Below are positions 38,162-46,978 of a DNA stretch of 64,000 bases, piece by piece; position 1 is the stretch's first letter; each line of letters starts with the position of its first letter. The position numbers were made by a program, and so were the translations under genes. The notes beneath the pieces are model-generated. The model was not told where the DNA came from. It saw nothing but the letters and a program-made list of their open reading frames with translations, and did not search any database. This stretch comes from Rhodoferax sp. (GTDB lineage: Bacteria > Pseudomonadota > Gammaproteobacteria > Burkholderiales > Burkholderiaceae_C), in assembly GCF_013297935.1 (NCBI RefSeq), contig NZ_JAAFIX010000001.1, positions 576,334-640,333 on the forward strand, in the 5' to 3' direction.

Positions 38162-39295
38162 TCAGGGCCGGGGCTGCAAGCCCGCTGGTACCCACGCACT
38201 CAAACGCTGTGCAATCGCATGCTCATGTCGCTGCCACCACACCCCCACGGCCACCAGCCCCAAGCCCAGCACCGTCAGGGCAAAAGGGAACATAAAGCTT
38301 TCACGAAAAACCTCGTGCGACAAATGCCCCAGGTAGAGCATCACGCCGAACGCCCCGTACACCGTGAACACGCGCCGCCCTATGGCAGCCCCCACCAGCA
38401 CCAGCGCCACATTCAGCGCGCAGTAACCCAGCTTGGCCAATTCGGAGCCTGAGTCGTTCAGGCTCAAACCACACCAGAACATGGTGGTGCCAAAGATATA
38501 GAGCCAAAAGGCAAAGTCCTGCCGCCACTCGGCCGACTGCGAAAGCCGGCTGCGGGCATCCACCCACATGGCCACCGCCACCGTGCCGATACCGAACACC
38601 AGCGACATGTCCCGCATGAACTCCCACTCCCAGCGGTGATCCAAGAGCAGCATATTGGCCACGTCCATGCTCAAGTACCACAGGGTGAGCGCCAGCGGCA
38701 TCACCATAAAGGGCAATCGGTAGCGCCACAGCATCACCACACCGGCCGCTAATGTGACCAACTCCAGGGTCAGCCAGCGCCAATCAATGCGGGTGTGGTA
38801 ACTGGCCAGCGAGTCCGGGCCGCCGGGTGGCCACCAGCCCATCAAGTGCTGGCCGCTCCACACGATGAGGGGCACCAGAAACACGGCCAGTGTGGCCATC
38901 AGACCGGCTGGCACCATGAGCCCGCGGCCCTTGAAATGGTCCGCCACCTTCAGGGCGGCCACCAGATACAGGGCGCCCAGCACCAGCAGCGCCATGGGGC
39001 CCATTTGCTGAAAACCCAGCGTCATGAACAGCGACATCGCCCCGATGGCCAGCAGCCCGCCAAAGTAATACAGCACATTCACAAAGCTGAATCGCGGCCC
39101 CGCTGCCAGCGCGCGGCCTACTAGCGGCTCTGCTCCGGGTGCGCCGGCCTGCCACTGCACACCGCGGCTCCAGCGCTGCCAGAGCGCCTGCGCCTGGGTC
39201 TCGGTAATCAGGCCATCGCGGGCGGCCTGCTTCAAATCCTGCAGGCGCAGCTCAAACGACAAATCTGACGTGTCGGTGTAGTCCTTGATGTGCAT
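38162..39295 (-). CDS. Multi-pass membrane protein (DUF2157-like)
   Basis: 377 residues. A soluble N-terminal helix region (LRLQDLKQAARDGLITETQA) resembles the DUF2157 start; then roughly nine hydrophobic segments follow (VNVLYYFGGLLAIGAMSLFM; ALLVLGALYLVAALKVA; FMVMPLALTLWYLSMDVANM; FALTVLGLGLVAVGVWW). No catalytic motif is recognised. It is divergent from the glutaminase gene (61 bp between starts). Function unknown. Confidence 0.7.
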   Translation of the reverse strand: MHIKDYTDTSDLSFELRLQDLKQAARDGLITETQAQALWQRWSRGVQWQAGAPGAEPLVGRALAAGPRFSFVNVLYYFGGLLAIGAMSLFMTLGFQQMGPMALLVLGALYLVAALKVADHFKGRGLMVPAGLMATLAVFLVPLIVWSGQHLMGWWPPGGPDSLASYHTRIDWRWLTLELVTLAAGVVMLWRYRLPFMVMPLALTLWYLSMDVANMLLLDHRWEWEFMRDMSLVFGIGTVAVAMWVDARSRLSQSAEWRQDFAFWLYIFGTTMFWCGLSLNDSGSELAKLGYCALNVALVLVGAAIGRRVFTVYGAFGVMLYLGHLSHEVFRESFMFPFALTVLGLGLVAVGVWWQRHEHAIAQRLSAWVPAGLQPRP

Positions 39296-39356
39296 TGCGC
39301 ATCCCCCCTATGGTTGATTTGCATATGTACCACAGGGCGGCTCCTAGAATGAAACC

Positions 39357-40286
39357 ATGCAAAACCTCACCACCGCCCTGGCCCAAATCAACACCGAGGC
39401 CCGCGCCCTTTTCGGGCAGGGGCAGGTGGCGGACTACATTCCCGCACTGGCCCGGGTGAACCCCAGCCAGTTCGGCATGGCCGTGGCCCTGGTAAATGGC
39501 AGCACCTATAACGTGGGCGATGCGCACACGCCTTTCTCGCTGCAAAGCATTACCAAGCTGTTTACCTTTGTGCTGGCACTCAAAGCCATTGGCGACGACG
39601 TGTGGAAGCGGGTGGGCCGCGAGCCCTCGGGCGCCGCGTTCAACTCCATGGTGCAACTGGAAACCGAGCACGGCATTCCGCGCAACCCTTTCATCAACGC
39701 CGGTGCGCTGGTGATTACCGACATCCTCACCACCCGCTACGCCCACCTCGACTACGCCCTGTTAGGCGCCCTGCGCCGCCTGACCGACGACCCCGAGCTG
39801 AGCTGGAACGCCGCAGTCGCCAAAAGCGAGCGCGACACCGCCCACCGCAACATGGCCATGGCCTACTTCATGAAAAGCCATGGCAACTTTGCTAACCCGC
39901 CTGAGCTGGTGCTCGACAACTACTGCCGCCAGTGCGCCACCGAGATGAACTGCGCCCAGCTGGCGCAGGCCACCATGTTTCTGGCCAACAGCGGGCGCGA
40001 CCTGGGCCGCGACGGCCAGCCCGACGAGCAGTTTTTAAGCGCTGATGAGGCCCGCCGTGTGAACGCCTTGCTGCTCACCTGCGGCGCCTATGACGCCGCC
40101 GGGGACTTTGCCTACCGCATCGGCCTACCGGTCAAAACCGGGGTGGGCGGCGGCATAGTGGCCATTGCGCCCGGCGTGGGCACCATTGCGGTGTGGGCCC
40201 CCGAGCTCGACGCCAAAGGCAACTCGGTGCTCGGTGCCTTTGCGCTGGAGCGCCTGGTGCAGCTCACCGGCTGGAACCGCACCTGA
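39357..40286 (+). CDS. glsA: Glutaminase A
   Basis: 309 residues, the standard length of the serine-dependent beta-lactamase-like glutaminases. Catalytic S-x-x-K is in FSLQSITKLFTF; other hallmarks are GREPSGAAFNSMVQLE, PRNPFINAGALVITDIL, NCAQLAQATMFLANSG and GLPVKTGVGGGIVA. It hydrolyses glutamine to glutamate and ammonia. With nitrate assimilation and amino-acid uptake in the same window, it fits nitrogen metabolism. An unrelated broken gene follows 14 bp after the stop. Confidence 0.95.
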   Translation: MQNLTTALAQINTEARALFGQGQVADYIPALARVNPSQFGMAVALVNGSTYNVGDAHTPFSLQSITKLFTFVLALKAIGDDVWKRVGREPSGAAFNSMVQLETEHGIPRNPFINAGALVITDILTTRYAHLDYALLGALRRLTDDPELSWNAAVAKSERDTAHRNMAMAYFMKSHGNFANPPELVLDNYCRQCATEMNCAQLAQATMFLANSGRDLGRDGQPDEQFLSADEARRVNALLLTCGAYDAAGDFAYRIGLPVKTGVGGGIVAIAPGVGTIAVWAPELDAKGNSVLGAFALERLVQLTGWNRT

Positions 40287-40300
40287 GCGCCCGCACCACC

Positions 40301-41221
40301 ATGCGCCAGCGCCGCCCTGCTCCACTCAGCACTGCACTGGCGTCGTTGGTGCTGGCCGCCCTGCTGGGGCAGGCCAACCCTGCCCACAGCGCTGGAGTCG
40401 ATAGTGATGGCGTGCAGGCCCTGCTGCCCGCCCAAGCCGGTGGCAGCACACTGGCACTGGGCAGCAGCGACCCCAACACCGACAAGCGCTTCGGCTTTGA
40501 CTACAGAGCTGCCGCCACCGCCGTATAAGAAGGCGGGCTGCGCTATTGGAACTTACCGGCCACCCCGCTCACCTATAGCGGCGGCGGCGGCAACGGCTAC
40601 ACCGCGCGCCTGCATCTGTTTGCCAGCGGTGGCAAACAACAGTTCAACTGGAAAACCCAGCGCGGCTACCTCAGCAGCCCGCAAGACGTGCGCAACCAGG
40701 AGTTCACGGTGTATGTGCGGGTACATGAGCCCCTGACCCCGCTGAACGCGCAAGTCACCCTCAAAATCCGCGGCGGACGACACAGTGAGCGAGATGGTGA
40801 CGCGGCCTCCTGCACCATGATGACCTTCGGCCCGGGTGGCCCGAGCGGCATTGCCCGCTTTGGCAAAGAGCTCACCCACCCGCTATACGACTACGTGGTG
40901 TTGCGCCCCCAGCTGGACGTAGCCCTGCAACCCGCGCAGTGGTACGGACTCAAGTTCATCAGCTACAGCCGCCCCGGCGTGCCGACAGAGGTGCTCAACC
41001 AACTGTACCTGGACACCGCGCCCTTTGACGCCACAGGCCGCCCCACCAACGGCTGGAAACTGCTGAGCGAATACACCGATGTGCAGGGCACACGCACCGG
41101 CCGCCACTACGACACTTTGGCCGACTGGGGCGGCTGGCAAACCACCCTGCGCATGGATGGCTATCGGAGCATCGACTTTGCGCTTCCGTCCGTGCGCGAG
41201 ATCGTGCCGCCCGCCCCCTGA
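40301..41221 (+). pseudogene. Secreted beta-sandwich-like protein gene interrupted by one in-frame TAA
   Basis: ATG 40301 opens a signal peptide (STALASLVLAALLGQANPAHS) and ~75 codons, then TAA at 40526-40528. The frame continues open (EGGLRYWNLPATPLTYSGGG, QEFTVYVRVHEPLTPL, ALQPAQWYGLKFISY) to the stop at 41221, about 306 codons. The downstream part looks like a jelly-roll as in some polysaccharide lyases or carbohydrate-binding proteins, without a family I can name. A single base change (such as TAC or CAA to TAA) explains the break. Base composition matches the neighbours, so the decay appears recent. Confidence 0.68.
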
Positions 41222-41243
41222 AGGGCAGAGGGCCGGCCCGCGC

Positions 41244-42170
41244 TCAAGCCCACATCAGCCGGTCCCGCCCGGCACCCTTGGCGGCGTACAGCGCGCGGTC
41301 TGCGGAGCGAATGTTTTCTACCGCGCTCAGCGCCGGGTCCAGCATGGTCAGACCCGCAGAGCAGGTGTGGTGAAAGCGCGGCACCTCCGGCAACGGGGAC
41401 GACTCGCGCACCAGCTCCAGAATGCCCTGCACCTTGGCCTCGACCTCGGCCGGAGTGGCTTGGGGCAGCAGTAGCAAAAACTCCTCACCCCCAATGCGGC
41501 CAAACCCGTCGTTGCGCCCCAGCAGGCTCACCACGAGCCGGGAAAAGCGCTGCAACACCTCGTCGCCCGCGTGGTGGCCAAAGGTGTCGTTGATTTTTTT
41601 AAAGTAATCCAGGTCCAGCAGCACCAAACCGCAAGGCTGCTGGTTACCGCGCAACTGGCTCAGCCGCAAATCGAGCTGCTCCAGCACATGGGCGCGGCTG
41701 CTCACGCCGGTGAGCGTGTCCACCTGGGTGGCGCGCAGCGCACCATCGCGCGCCTGGCGCAGCGAGCGGCCATCGGCTCGCATGGCGGTCACATCGCAGC
41801 CTATGCTGAGAATCCAGCCCTGGTCGTCCATGGTTTCGGTGATGTACATCCACCGGCCGCTGTGCAGGTCGGCTTCAAAGGTGCGAAACGGCAGCTTGCC
41901 CCGGCGAGCCTTGGCCGAAACCAGCCAAGCCTCTATGTCGTCGGTCTTGATAGCGGCGCCCACGTTGTTGGCATAGCTGTGGCGCATCATGTCGGACCAC
42001 GACATGACCGCGTCCCGGGGCATACCGAAGTCGGTGCAGTGCGAGGGGTTGGCGTAGCGCACCATGTCTTGCGGGTCGTACAGGACCACATGCAAGGGAG
42101 ATTGTTCGTACAAGCGGGCAAAGTGTTCGGTCAACTCTGTGCTACTCGCAATACTGCGTGAGTCGGCCAT
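41244..42170 (-). CDS. PAS-GGDEF diguanylate cyclase, without I-site
   Basis: 308 residues from ATG 42170 (an earlier start at 42233 would overlap the upstream gene). An N-terminal PAS domain (YEQSPLHVVLYDPQDMVRYA, GRWMYITETMDDQGWILS) is joined to a GGDEF domain with motif RIGGEEFLLLL and metal site LDLDYFKKIND. The position of the RxxD inhibitory site reads GRND, so c-di-GMP product inhibition is probably lost. It is a tandem paralogue of the next gene upstream, 41 bp away. Confidence 0.9.
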   Translation of the reverse strand: MADSRSIASSTELTEHFARLYEQSPLHVVLYDPQDMVRYANPSHCTDFGMPRDAVMSWSDMMRHSYANNVGAAIKTDDIEAWLVSAKARRGKLPFRTFEADLHSGRWMYITETMDDQGWILSIGCDVTAMRADGRSLRQARDGALRATQVDTLTGVSSRAHVLEQLDLRLSQLRGNQQPCGLVLLDLDYFKKINDTFGHHAGDEVLQRFSRLVVSLLGRNDGFGRIGGEEFLLLLPQATPAEVEAKVQGILELVRESSPLPEVPRFHHTCSAGLTMLDPALSAVENIRSADRALYAAKGAGRDRLMWA

Positions 42171-42211
42171 CGGGCCCCCTTCAAAAATGTGAAATTCTGA
42201 GCAATTTGATT

Positions 42212-43138
42212 TTATCCCCCAGCCCAGGCCCAACGGTCGCGCCCGCTGCGCTTGGCCACATACAGCGCACGGTCGGCATCGCGGATGTTTTGAATCGCAT
42301 CCAGCTCCGGCGATAGCATCAACAACCCTGCCGAACAGGTGTAGCGAAACGCCGGCACCTCCGGCAGCGGCACCGACTCCCGCACCTGCGCCAACAACAG
42401 CCCTATCTTGCGGGCCAGGTCGTCAGGCTCAATACCCGGCACCAGCAGCATGAACTCCTCGCCCCCCAGCCGCCCGAAACCGTCTTCCAGGCGCAAGGTG
42501 CCAGCCACCAGCTGCGCAAAATGTCGCAGCACGGCGTCACCCGCCACATGGCCATAGGTGTCGTTCACGCGCTTGAAATGGTCCAGGTCCAGCATCACCA
42601 GCCCACAGGGGCGCTGCCGCGCCGACAGCTGGGCCAATTGCGCCTCCAGGAGTTGCAGCACGTGGCTGCGGTTGCTGATGCCGGTGAGCGGGTCGGTTTG
42701 CGCGGCACGGCGCGCCACATCGCGGTCGGCCCGCAGTCGGCGGCCGCTCACCCTGAACTCGGTGGTCTCAAAGGCTGCGCACAGCATCCAACCCTCGGTG
42801 CTCACGGTTTCGGTCATGCAAAACCAGCGCCCGTCTTTCAAGTCGGACTCAAATGCGCGGTAAGGCAACTTGCCCCGCCGCGAGCGGGCTGAGGCCAGCC
42901 AGGCCTCAAAGTCGGTGGTGTTGATGGAAGTGGCAATGCCCCGCTGGTAGGCCCTGCGCATCAGGCCGGCCCAGGTGGTGCGCTCGTCGGGGCCTAGCTC
43001 AAACAAGGCGCGAAAGGCCGGGTTGGCAAACTGGAGCGAGTCGTCCGCGTCAAACACTGCCAGCATCAGGGGGGACTGCTGGTACAAAAGTGCCATCTGC
43101 TGGGTAACGACATCAACTCCCGGGGGCGGGGTCGTCAT
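42212..43138 (-). CDS. PAS-GGDEF diguanylate cyclase, with I-site
   Basis: 308 residues, the same architecture and length as its neighbour: PAS (YQQSPLMLAVFDADDSLQFA, FCMTETVSTEGWML) and GGDEF (RLGGEEFMLLV; LDLDHFKRVNDTYGH). RLED stands five residues before GGEEF, an intact RxxD inhibitory site. So the duplicated pair differs in predicted feedback control. No membrane segment. It is divergent from glnS with 120 bp between starts. Confidence 0.9.
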   Translation of the reverse strand: MTTPPPGVDVVTQQMALLYQQSPLMLAVFDADDSLQFANPAFRALFELGPDERTTWAGLMRRAYQRGIATSINTTDFEAWLASARSRRGKLPYRAFESDLKDGRWFCMTETVSTEGWMLCAAFETTEFRVSGRRLRADRDVARRAAQTDPLTGISNRSHVLQLLEAQLAQLSARQRPCGLVMLDLDHFKRVNDTYGHVAGDAVLRHFAQLVAGTLRLEDGFGRLGGEEFMLLVPGIEPDDLARKIGLLLAQVRESVPLPEVPAFRYTCSAGLLMLSPELDAIQNIRDADRALYVAKRSGRDRWAWAGG

Positions 43139-43258
43139 GGGGCACTCCTGCGGGTATCAGATTGTTCAAATTCAGTGTACGCCCGGGCCCTGAGAACTTC
43201 GCACCCGTAGATACCCGCATCGGCGGGCGCAGCGCACGCGGCGTCTAGAATCGTTGCC

Positions 43259-45091
43259 ATGAGCGCCAACACCCCTGCATCCCCCGTTAACACCCCCGAA
43301 ACCGTCAAGCCCAGCAACTTTTTGCGCCAGATTATTGAATCTGACCTCGAAAAAGGCACCTACGCCGCCCGCCGCTGGGCCGGCACCCCTGGCGACGCCG
43401 CGCACCACGCTGCCGGCGAGCCCGACCCCGCCAAAATCCGCACCCGCTTCCCCCCCGAGCCCAACGGCTACCTGCACGTAGGCCACGCCAAGAGCATCTG
43501 CATCAACTTCGGGCTGGCGCGCGACTACGGCGGCGTGTGCCACCTGCGCTTTGACGACACCAACCCCGAAAAAGAAGACACCGAGTATGTGAACAGCATC
43601 ATCGACGCGGTGAAATGGCTCGGCTTCGACTGGGCCCAGCTCGGCCAGGCCACCGGCAGCGCCGCGCCCTACCAGGCCAGCGACTACTTCGACTTCATGT
43701 ACCGCGCGGCCGAGGCACTCATTACCGCCGGCCACGCCTATGTGGACGAGCAAACGCCTGAGGAAATGCGCGCCAACCGCGGCGACTTCGGCAAGCCCGG
43801 TGTGGACAGCCCGTTCAGGGGCCGCACGCCTGCTGAGAACCTGGCCCGATTCAGAGAAATGCGCGACGGCCAGCACGCCGACGGCAGCATGGTGCTGCGC
43901 GCCAAGATCGATATGGCCAGCCCCAACATCAACATGCGCGACCCGGCCATCTACCGCATCCGCCGCGCCACGCACCACAACACGGGCGACACCTGGTGCA
44001 TTTACCCCATGTACACCTTTGCGCACCCGATTGAGGACGCGCTGGAGCAAATCACCCACAGCCTGTGCACGCTGGAGTTTGAAGACCAGCGCCCGTTTTA
44101 CGACTGGCTGCTGGAGCGCTTGGCCGAAGGCGGCCTACTGGCCCAGCCCGCGCCCAAGCAATATGAGTTTGCCCGCCTGAACCTCACCTATGTGATCACC
44201 AGCAAGCGCAAGCTGGCGCAACTGGTCACCCAAGGCAAGGTCAACGGCTGGGACGACCCGCGCATGCCAACCATAGTCGGTCTGCGCCGCCGAGGCTACA
44301 CGCCTGCCGCTATTCAGCTGTTTGCCGACCGCATTGGCGTGACCAAGTCTGACAGCTGGATCGACTACAGCACCCTGGAAGGCTGCCTGCGCGAAGACCT
44401 AGAAAACACCGCCCACCGCGGCATGGCTGTGCTGAACCCCGTGAAGCTGGTGCTGACCAACTGGGGCGAGGTGTTTGCCGCCCAAGGCGGCGACGCTTAT
44501 CTGGACGCGTGCAGCCTGCCCGCCCTGCCCCACCCGCCCGAAGGCGTCGAAAGCCCCACGCGCCATTTCACCATCGGCAAAGAAGTGTGGATAGAGCGCG
44601 AAGACTTTGAAGAAGTACCCCCCAAGGGCTACAAGCGCCTGTTCCCCGGCAACAAAGTGCGCCTGAAGGGCGGCTACGTGATTGAGTGCACCGGCTGTGC
44701 AAAGGACGCGAACGGAGTGATTACCGAAGTGCTGGCCACCGTGGTGCCCGACACCAAGAGCGGCACCCCCGGTAGCGATCTGGTGAAGGTGAAAGCCGCC
44801 ATCACCTGGGTGGGCATGGCCAACGGCGTGAACGCCGAAGTGCGCATGTACGACCGCCTGTTCAGCGACGCCCAGCCCGACGCGGGCGGCAAAGACTTTA
44901 TTGAGAGCCTGAACCCCAACAGCCTGAAGGTGGTGACCGCGATTGTTGAGCCTTCATTGGCGAATGCCCTGCCGGACCAGAAGTTTCAGTTTGAACGGCA
45001 TGGGTACTTTGTGGCGGATCGGGTGGATCACAAGGCGGACAAGCCGGTGTTTAACTTGGCGGTGGGGTTGAAGGATAGTTGGGGGAAGTGA
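43259..45091 (+). CDS. glnS: Glutaminyl-tRNA synthetase
   Basis: 610 residues, class I synthetase. The HIGH-type motif is in PEPNGYLHVGHAKSI, preceded by RTRFP, and the KMSKS-type loop reads VITSKRKLAQLV. The catalytic fold LRFDDTNPEKEDTEYV and the two C-terminal anticodon-binding barrels (GKEVWIEREDFEEV; VRLKGGYVIECTGCAK) are complete. It charges tRNA-Gln. A terminator follows 17 bp after the stop, marking the end of the core region before the low-GC accessory genes. Confidence 0.97.
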   Translation: MSANTPASPVNTPETVKPSNFLRQIIESDLEKGTYAARRWAGTPGDAAHHAAGEPDPAKIRTRFPPEPNGYLHVGHAKSICINFGLARDYGGVCHLRFDDTNPEKEDTEYVNSIIDAVKWLGFDWAQLGQATGSAAPYQASDYFDFMYRAAEALITAGHAYVDEQTPEEMRANRGDFGKPGVDSPFRGRTPAENLARFREMRDGQHADGSMVLRAKIDMASPNINMRDPAIYRIRRATHHNTGDTWCIYPMYTFAHPIEDALEQITHSLCTLEFEDQRPFYDWLLERLAEGGLLAQPAPKQYEFARLNLTYVITSKRKLAQLVTQGKVNGWDDPRMPTIVGLRRRGYTPAAIQLFADRIGVTKSDSWIDYSTLEGCLREDLENTAHRGMAVLNPVKLVLTNWGEVFAAQGGDAYLDACSLPALPHPPEGVESPTRHFTIGKEVWIEREDFEEVPPKGYKRLFPGNKVRLKGGYVIECTGCAKDANGVITEVLATVVPDTKSGTPGSDLVKVKAAITWVGMANGVNAEVRMYDRLFSDAQPDAGGKDFIESLNPNSLKVVTAIVEPSLANALPDQKFQFERHGYFVADRVDHKADKPVFNLAVGLKDSWGK

Positions 45092-45107
45092 TTTCCCGTG
45101 AAGTAAC

Positions 45108-45144
45108 AAAAAAGCCAGCAGACCAGAAATTTTGCTGGCTTTTT
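45108..45144 (+). terminator. Rho-independent terminator after glnS
   Basis: AAAAAGCCAGCA pairs with TGCTGGCTTTTT around a 12-nt loop. It separates glnS from the ATPase-methylase pair and so insulates that unit from glnS transcription. Confidence 0.85.
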
Positions 45145-45253
45145 GATTTGGAAAGTCGACAGAGTTCGACCCGAAGCAGACTTAGCAAGCGATCAAACAC
45201 GTCCTTCATTCATGATTGAATGGAAACTTCAATAAGACAAAAAGGGAGGCAGC

Positions 45254-46978
45254 ATGACAGGGACACAACTCAAAAAAATAACAATTGAGAAATTCCGCGC
45301 ACTAAATGGCGTCGAAGTTGAGTTCGGTGATTACATCACCGTTATTTGTGGGAAGAACGGTACATCCAAGTCCTCAATCCTTGGAATCGCCGCGCAAATT
45401 TTTAGCTTTGAAAAAGACTACGTAACAGGGGCGAGTCTGCGCGACTTCAAGCAAATCAGCGGTAAGGGCTTCAAATCGCAGTACAAAGAGCACATCAGAA
45501 TATCTGAGAAATTTGATGTGCCAGGTTCCCTGTCGGCCAGTATTCTTCTCCACGAAGGGTACACAGACCAAGCGGCAACAGCAAACTTGGAGTTAATGAC
45601 GCGGACTGACGATGAAACCAAAAAAATATTGCCGCGCCCGGTCATCCGAAAAAACAGTACGGCTGCGGGCAATACAAGCAGGAATTTCACCCACCCTGTG
45701 GTTTTTTTGAGCTTGAAGCGTTTATACCCAATTGCAGATCGCGACTACAAAGCCATCGACTTCGAATATTTGAAAGCTCATGAGCAGGATTTCATTGCAC
45801 TAACTAACGAGTTACTCAACCGCAGTTCTACCCAAGCTACTGGCACCCATGGAACAATCACATCTGCCGTAGCCCACGGTGACAACTACAACCATGAGTC
45901 GGTCTCAGCGGGCGAGGACAATGCTGGCCAGATCATCATGGCGCTGCTGTCTTTCAAAAAACTCAAAGCAGAATATGCTGATTACAAAGGCGGTTTGCTG
46001 CTGATTGATGAGGCTGATGCTGGCTTGTTTCCAACGGCCCAGTTGAACCTACTGAAAATATTCGAGCGTGAATGCAGGAAGCTCAACTTGCAAGTAGTTA
46101 TGACATCTCACTCCCCTGTCATGATCGAGTACGCATACGAGCAAAGTCAGATTGAACACAGCAAGAAATTTAAAACAGTTTATCTGAGCAACACATACGG
46201 CTCAGTCCGGGTGATGCAGGATTGGTCGTGGGCAAAAATCAGCGCCGACATCCACACTAGGACTGTCGGCGCAGGACCGACGGCAAGCCTACCGAGCGTC
46301 AACATATATTTTGAAGACAAAGAGGCGGAGGATTTCTTCTCAGCGTTGGTTTATCGGCAGCCAATAAAGAAATTTCTAAATCAAATGTCGGGCATCAAGA
46401 TGGGTTGCACGAATTACGTGTATCTGCTTGACAGGAAAGTCCCGGAATTTGCAGTGAAAAGTGTCGTTTGCTTGGACACTGATGCCAAACCGCGCATCAA
46501 GGGTAAAGGCTTTAAAACTGTACTTTTACTCCCAGGTGATTTGCCGCCAGACCAACTTATTTTTGAGCATCTTTTTAACTTGCCTAGTGATGATGTTTAT
46601 TGGGAAAACGGTTTGCAGTTCTCGCGTGATGTCTTTACCAATTCGGCAGCGCGTGAGGCAATGCGGGAGTTGGCTATCAGTGGAGTTGCAGTCAATCTTA
46701 AAGAGCGCCTTGCCGCTTACCTTGGCAACAAAGTAAAACGGCAGATTTTTAAGGATTTTTATAATTCTGCAGATATCCAGATGCTCGTGACCAATAGCGG
46801 AAAACCGTTTAATCCGTGGATGCATTGGGTAAAAAATAATCCGCAGGCAACTAATGAATTCTTAGAGAACTTAAAGTCGGCGGTCTTCAGCGTCATGAAA
46901 GACGGTTACGCCGTAGACGATGCCAAACTAACCGCGCTGGAAGTGAAATTGAAGAAGGTACCCAATGTTCTCAAATAG
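45254..46978 (+). CDS. SMC/OLD-like ATPase with TOPRIM-like C-terminal domain (candidate defence effector)
   Basis: 574 residues, preceded by a good SD (GGGAGG). The N-terminal ABC-type ATPase (~1-320) has a Walker A variant CGKNGTSKSSILG, signature-like SAGEDNAGQIIMALL, Walker B GLLLIDEADAGL and His switch VMTSHSPVMIEYA. The C-terminal half has a TOPRIM-like set: Glu in NIYFEDKEAEDFF, DxD in VVCLDTDAKPR and a late Glu in LIFEHLFNLPSDD. This order recalls OLD nucleases, Gabija GajA and fused PARIS AriAB, but I cannot assign it to any. Base composition is more AT-rich than glnS. It overlaps the methylase by 14 bp. A guardian nuclease role is inference. Confidence 0.75.
   Translation: MTGTQLKKITIEKFRALNGVEVEFGDYITVICGKNGTSKSSILGIAAQIFSFEKDYVTGASLRDFKQISGKGFKSQYKEHIRISEKFDVPGSLSASILLHEGYTDQAATANLELMTRTDDETKKILPRPVIRKNSTAAGNTSRNFTHPVVFLSLKRLYPIADRDYKAIDFEYLKAHEQDFIALTNELLNRSSTQATGTHGTITSAVAHGDNYNHESVSAGEDNAGQIIMALLSFKKLKAEYADYKGGLLLIDEADAGLFPTAQLNLLKIFERECRKLNLQVVMTSHSPVMIEYAYEQSQIEHSKKFKTVYLSNTYGSVRVMQDWSWAKISADIHTRTVGAGPTASLPSVNIYFEDKEAEDFFSALVYRQPIKKFLNQMSGIKMGCTNYVYLLDRKVPEFAVKSVVCLDTDAKPRIKGKGFKTVLLLPGDLPPDQLIFEHLFNLPSDDVYWENGLQFSRDVFTNSAAREAMRELAISGVAVNLKERLAAYLGNKVKRQIFKDFYNSADIQMLVTNSGKPFNPWMHWVKNNPQATNEFLENLKSAVFSVMKDGYAVDDAKLTALEVKLKKVPNVLK

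Noticed and set aside
45254..46978. Firm call as PARIS (AriAB) or Gabija GajA
   Set aside because: The ATPase-TOPRIM order fits several OLD-related classes; no UvrD-like GajB or separate AriB is adjacent, and the methylase partner belongs to neither.
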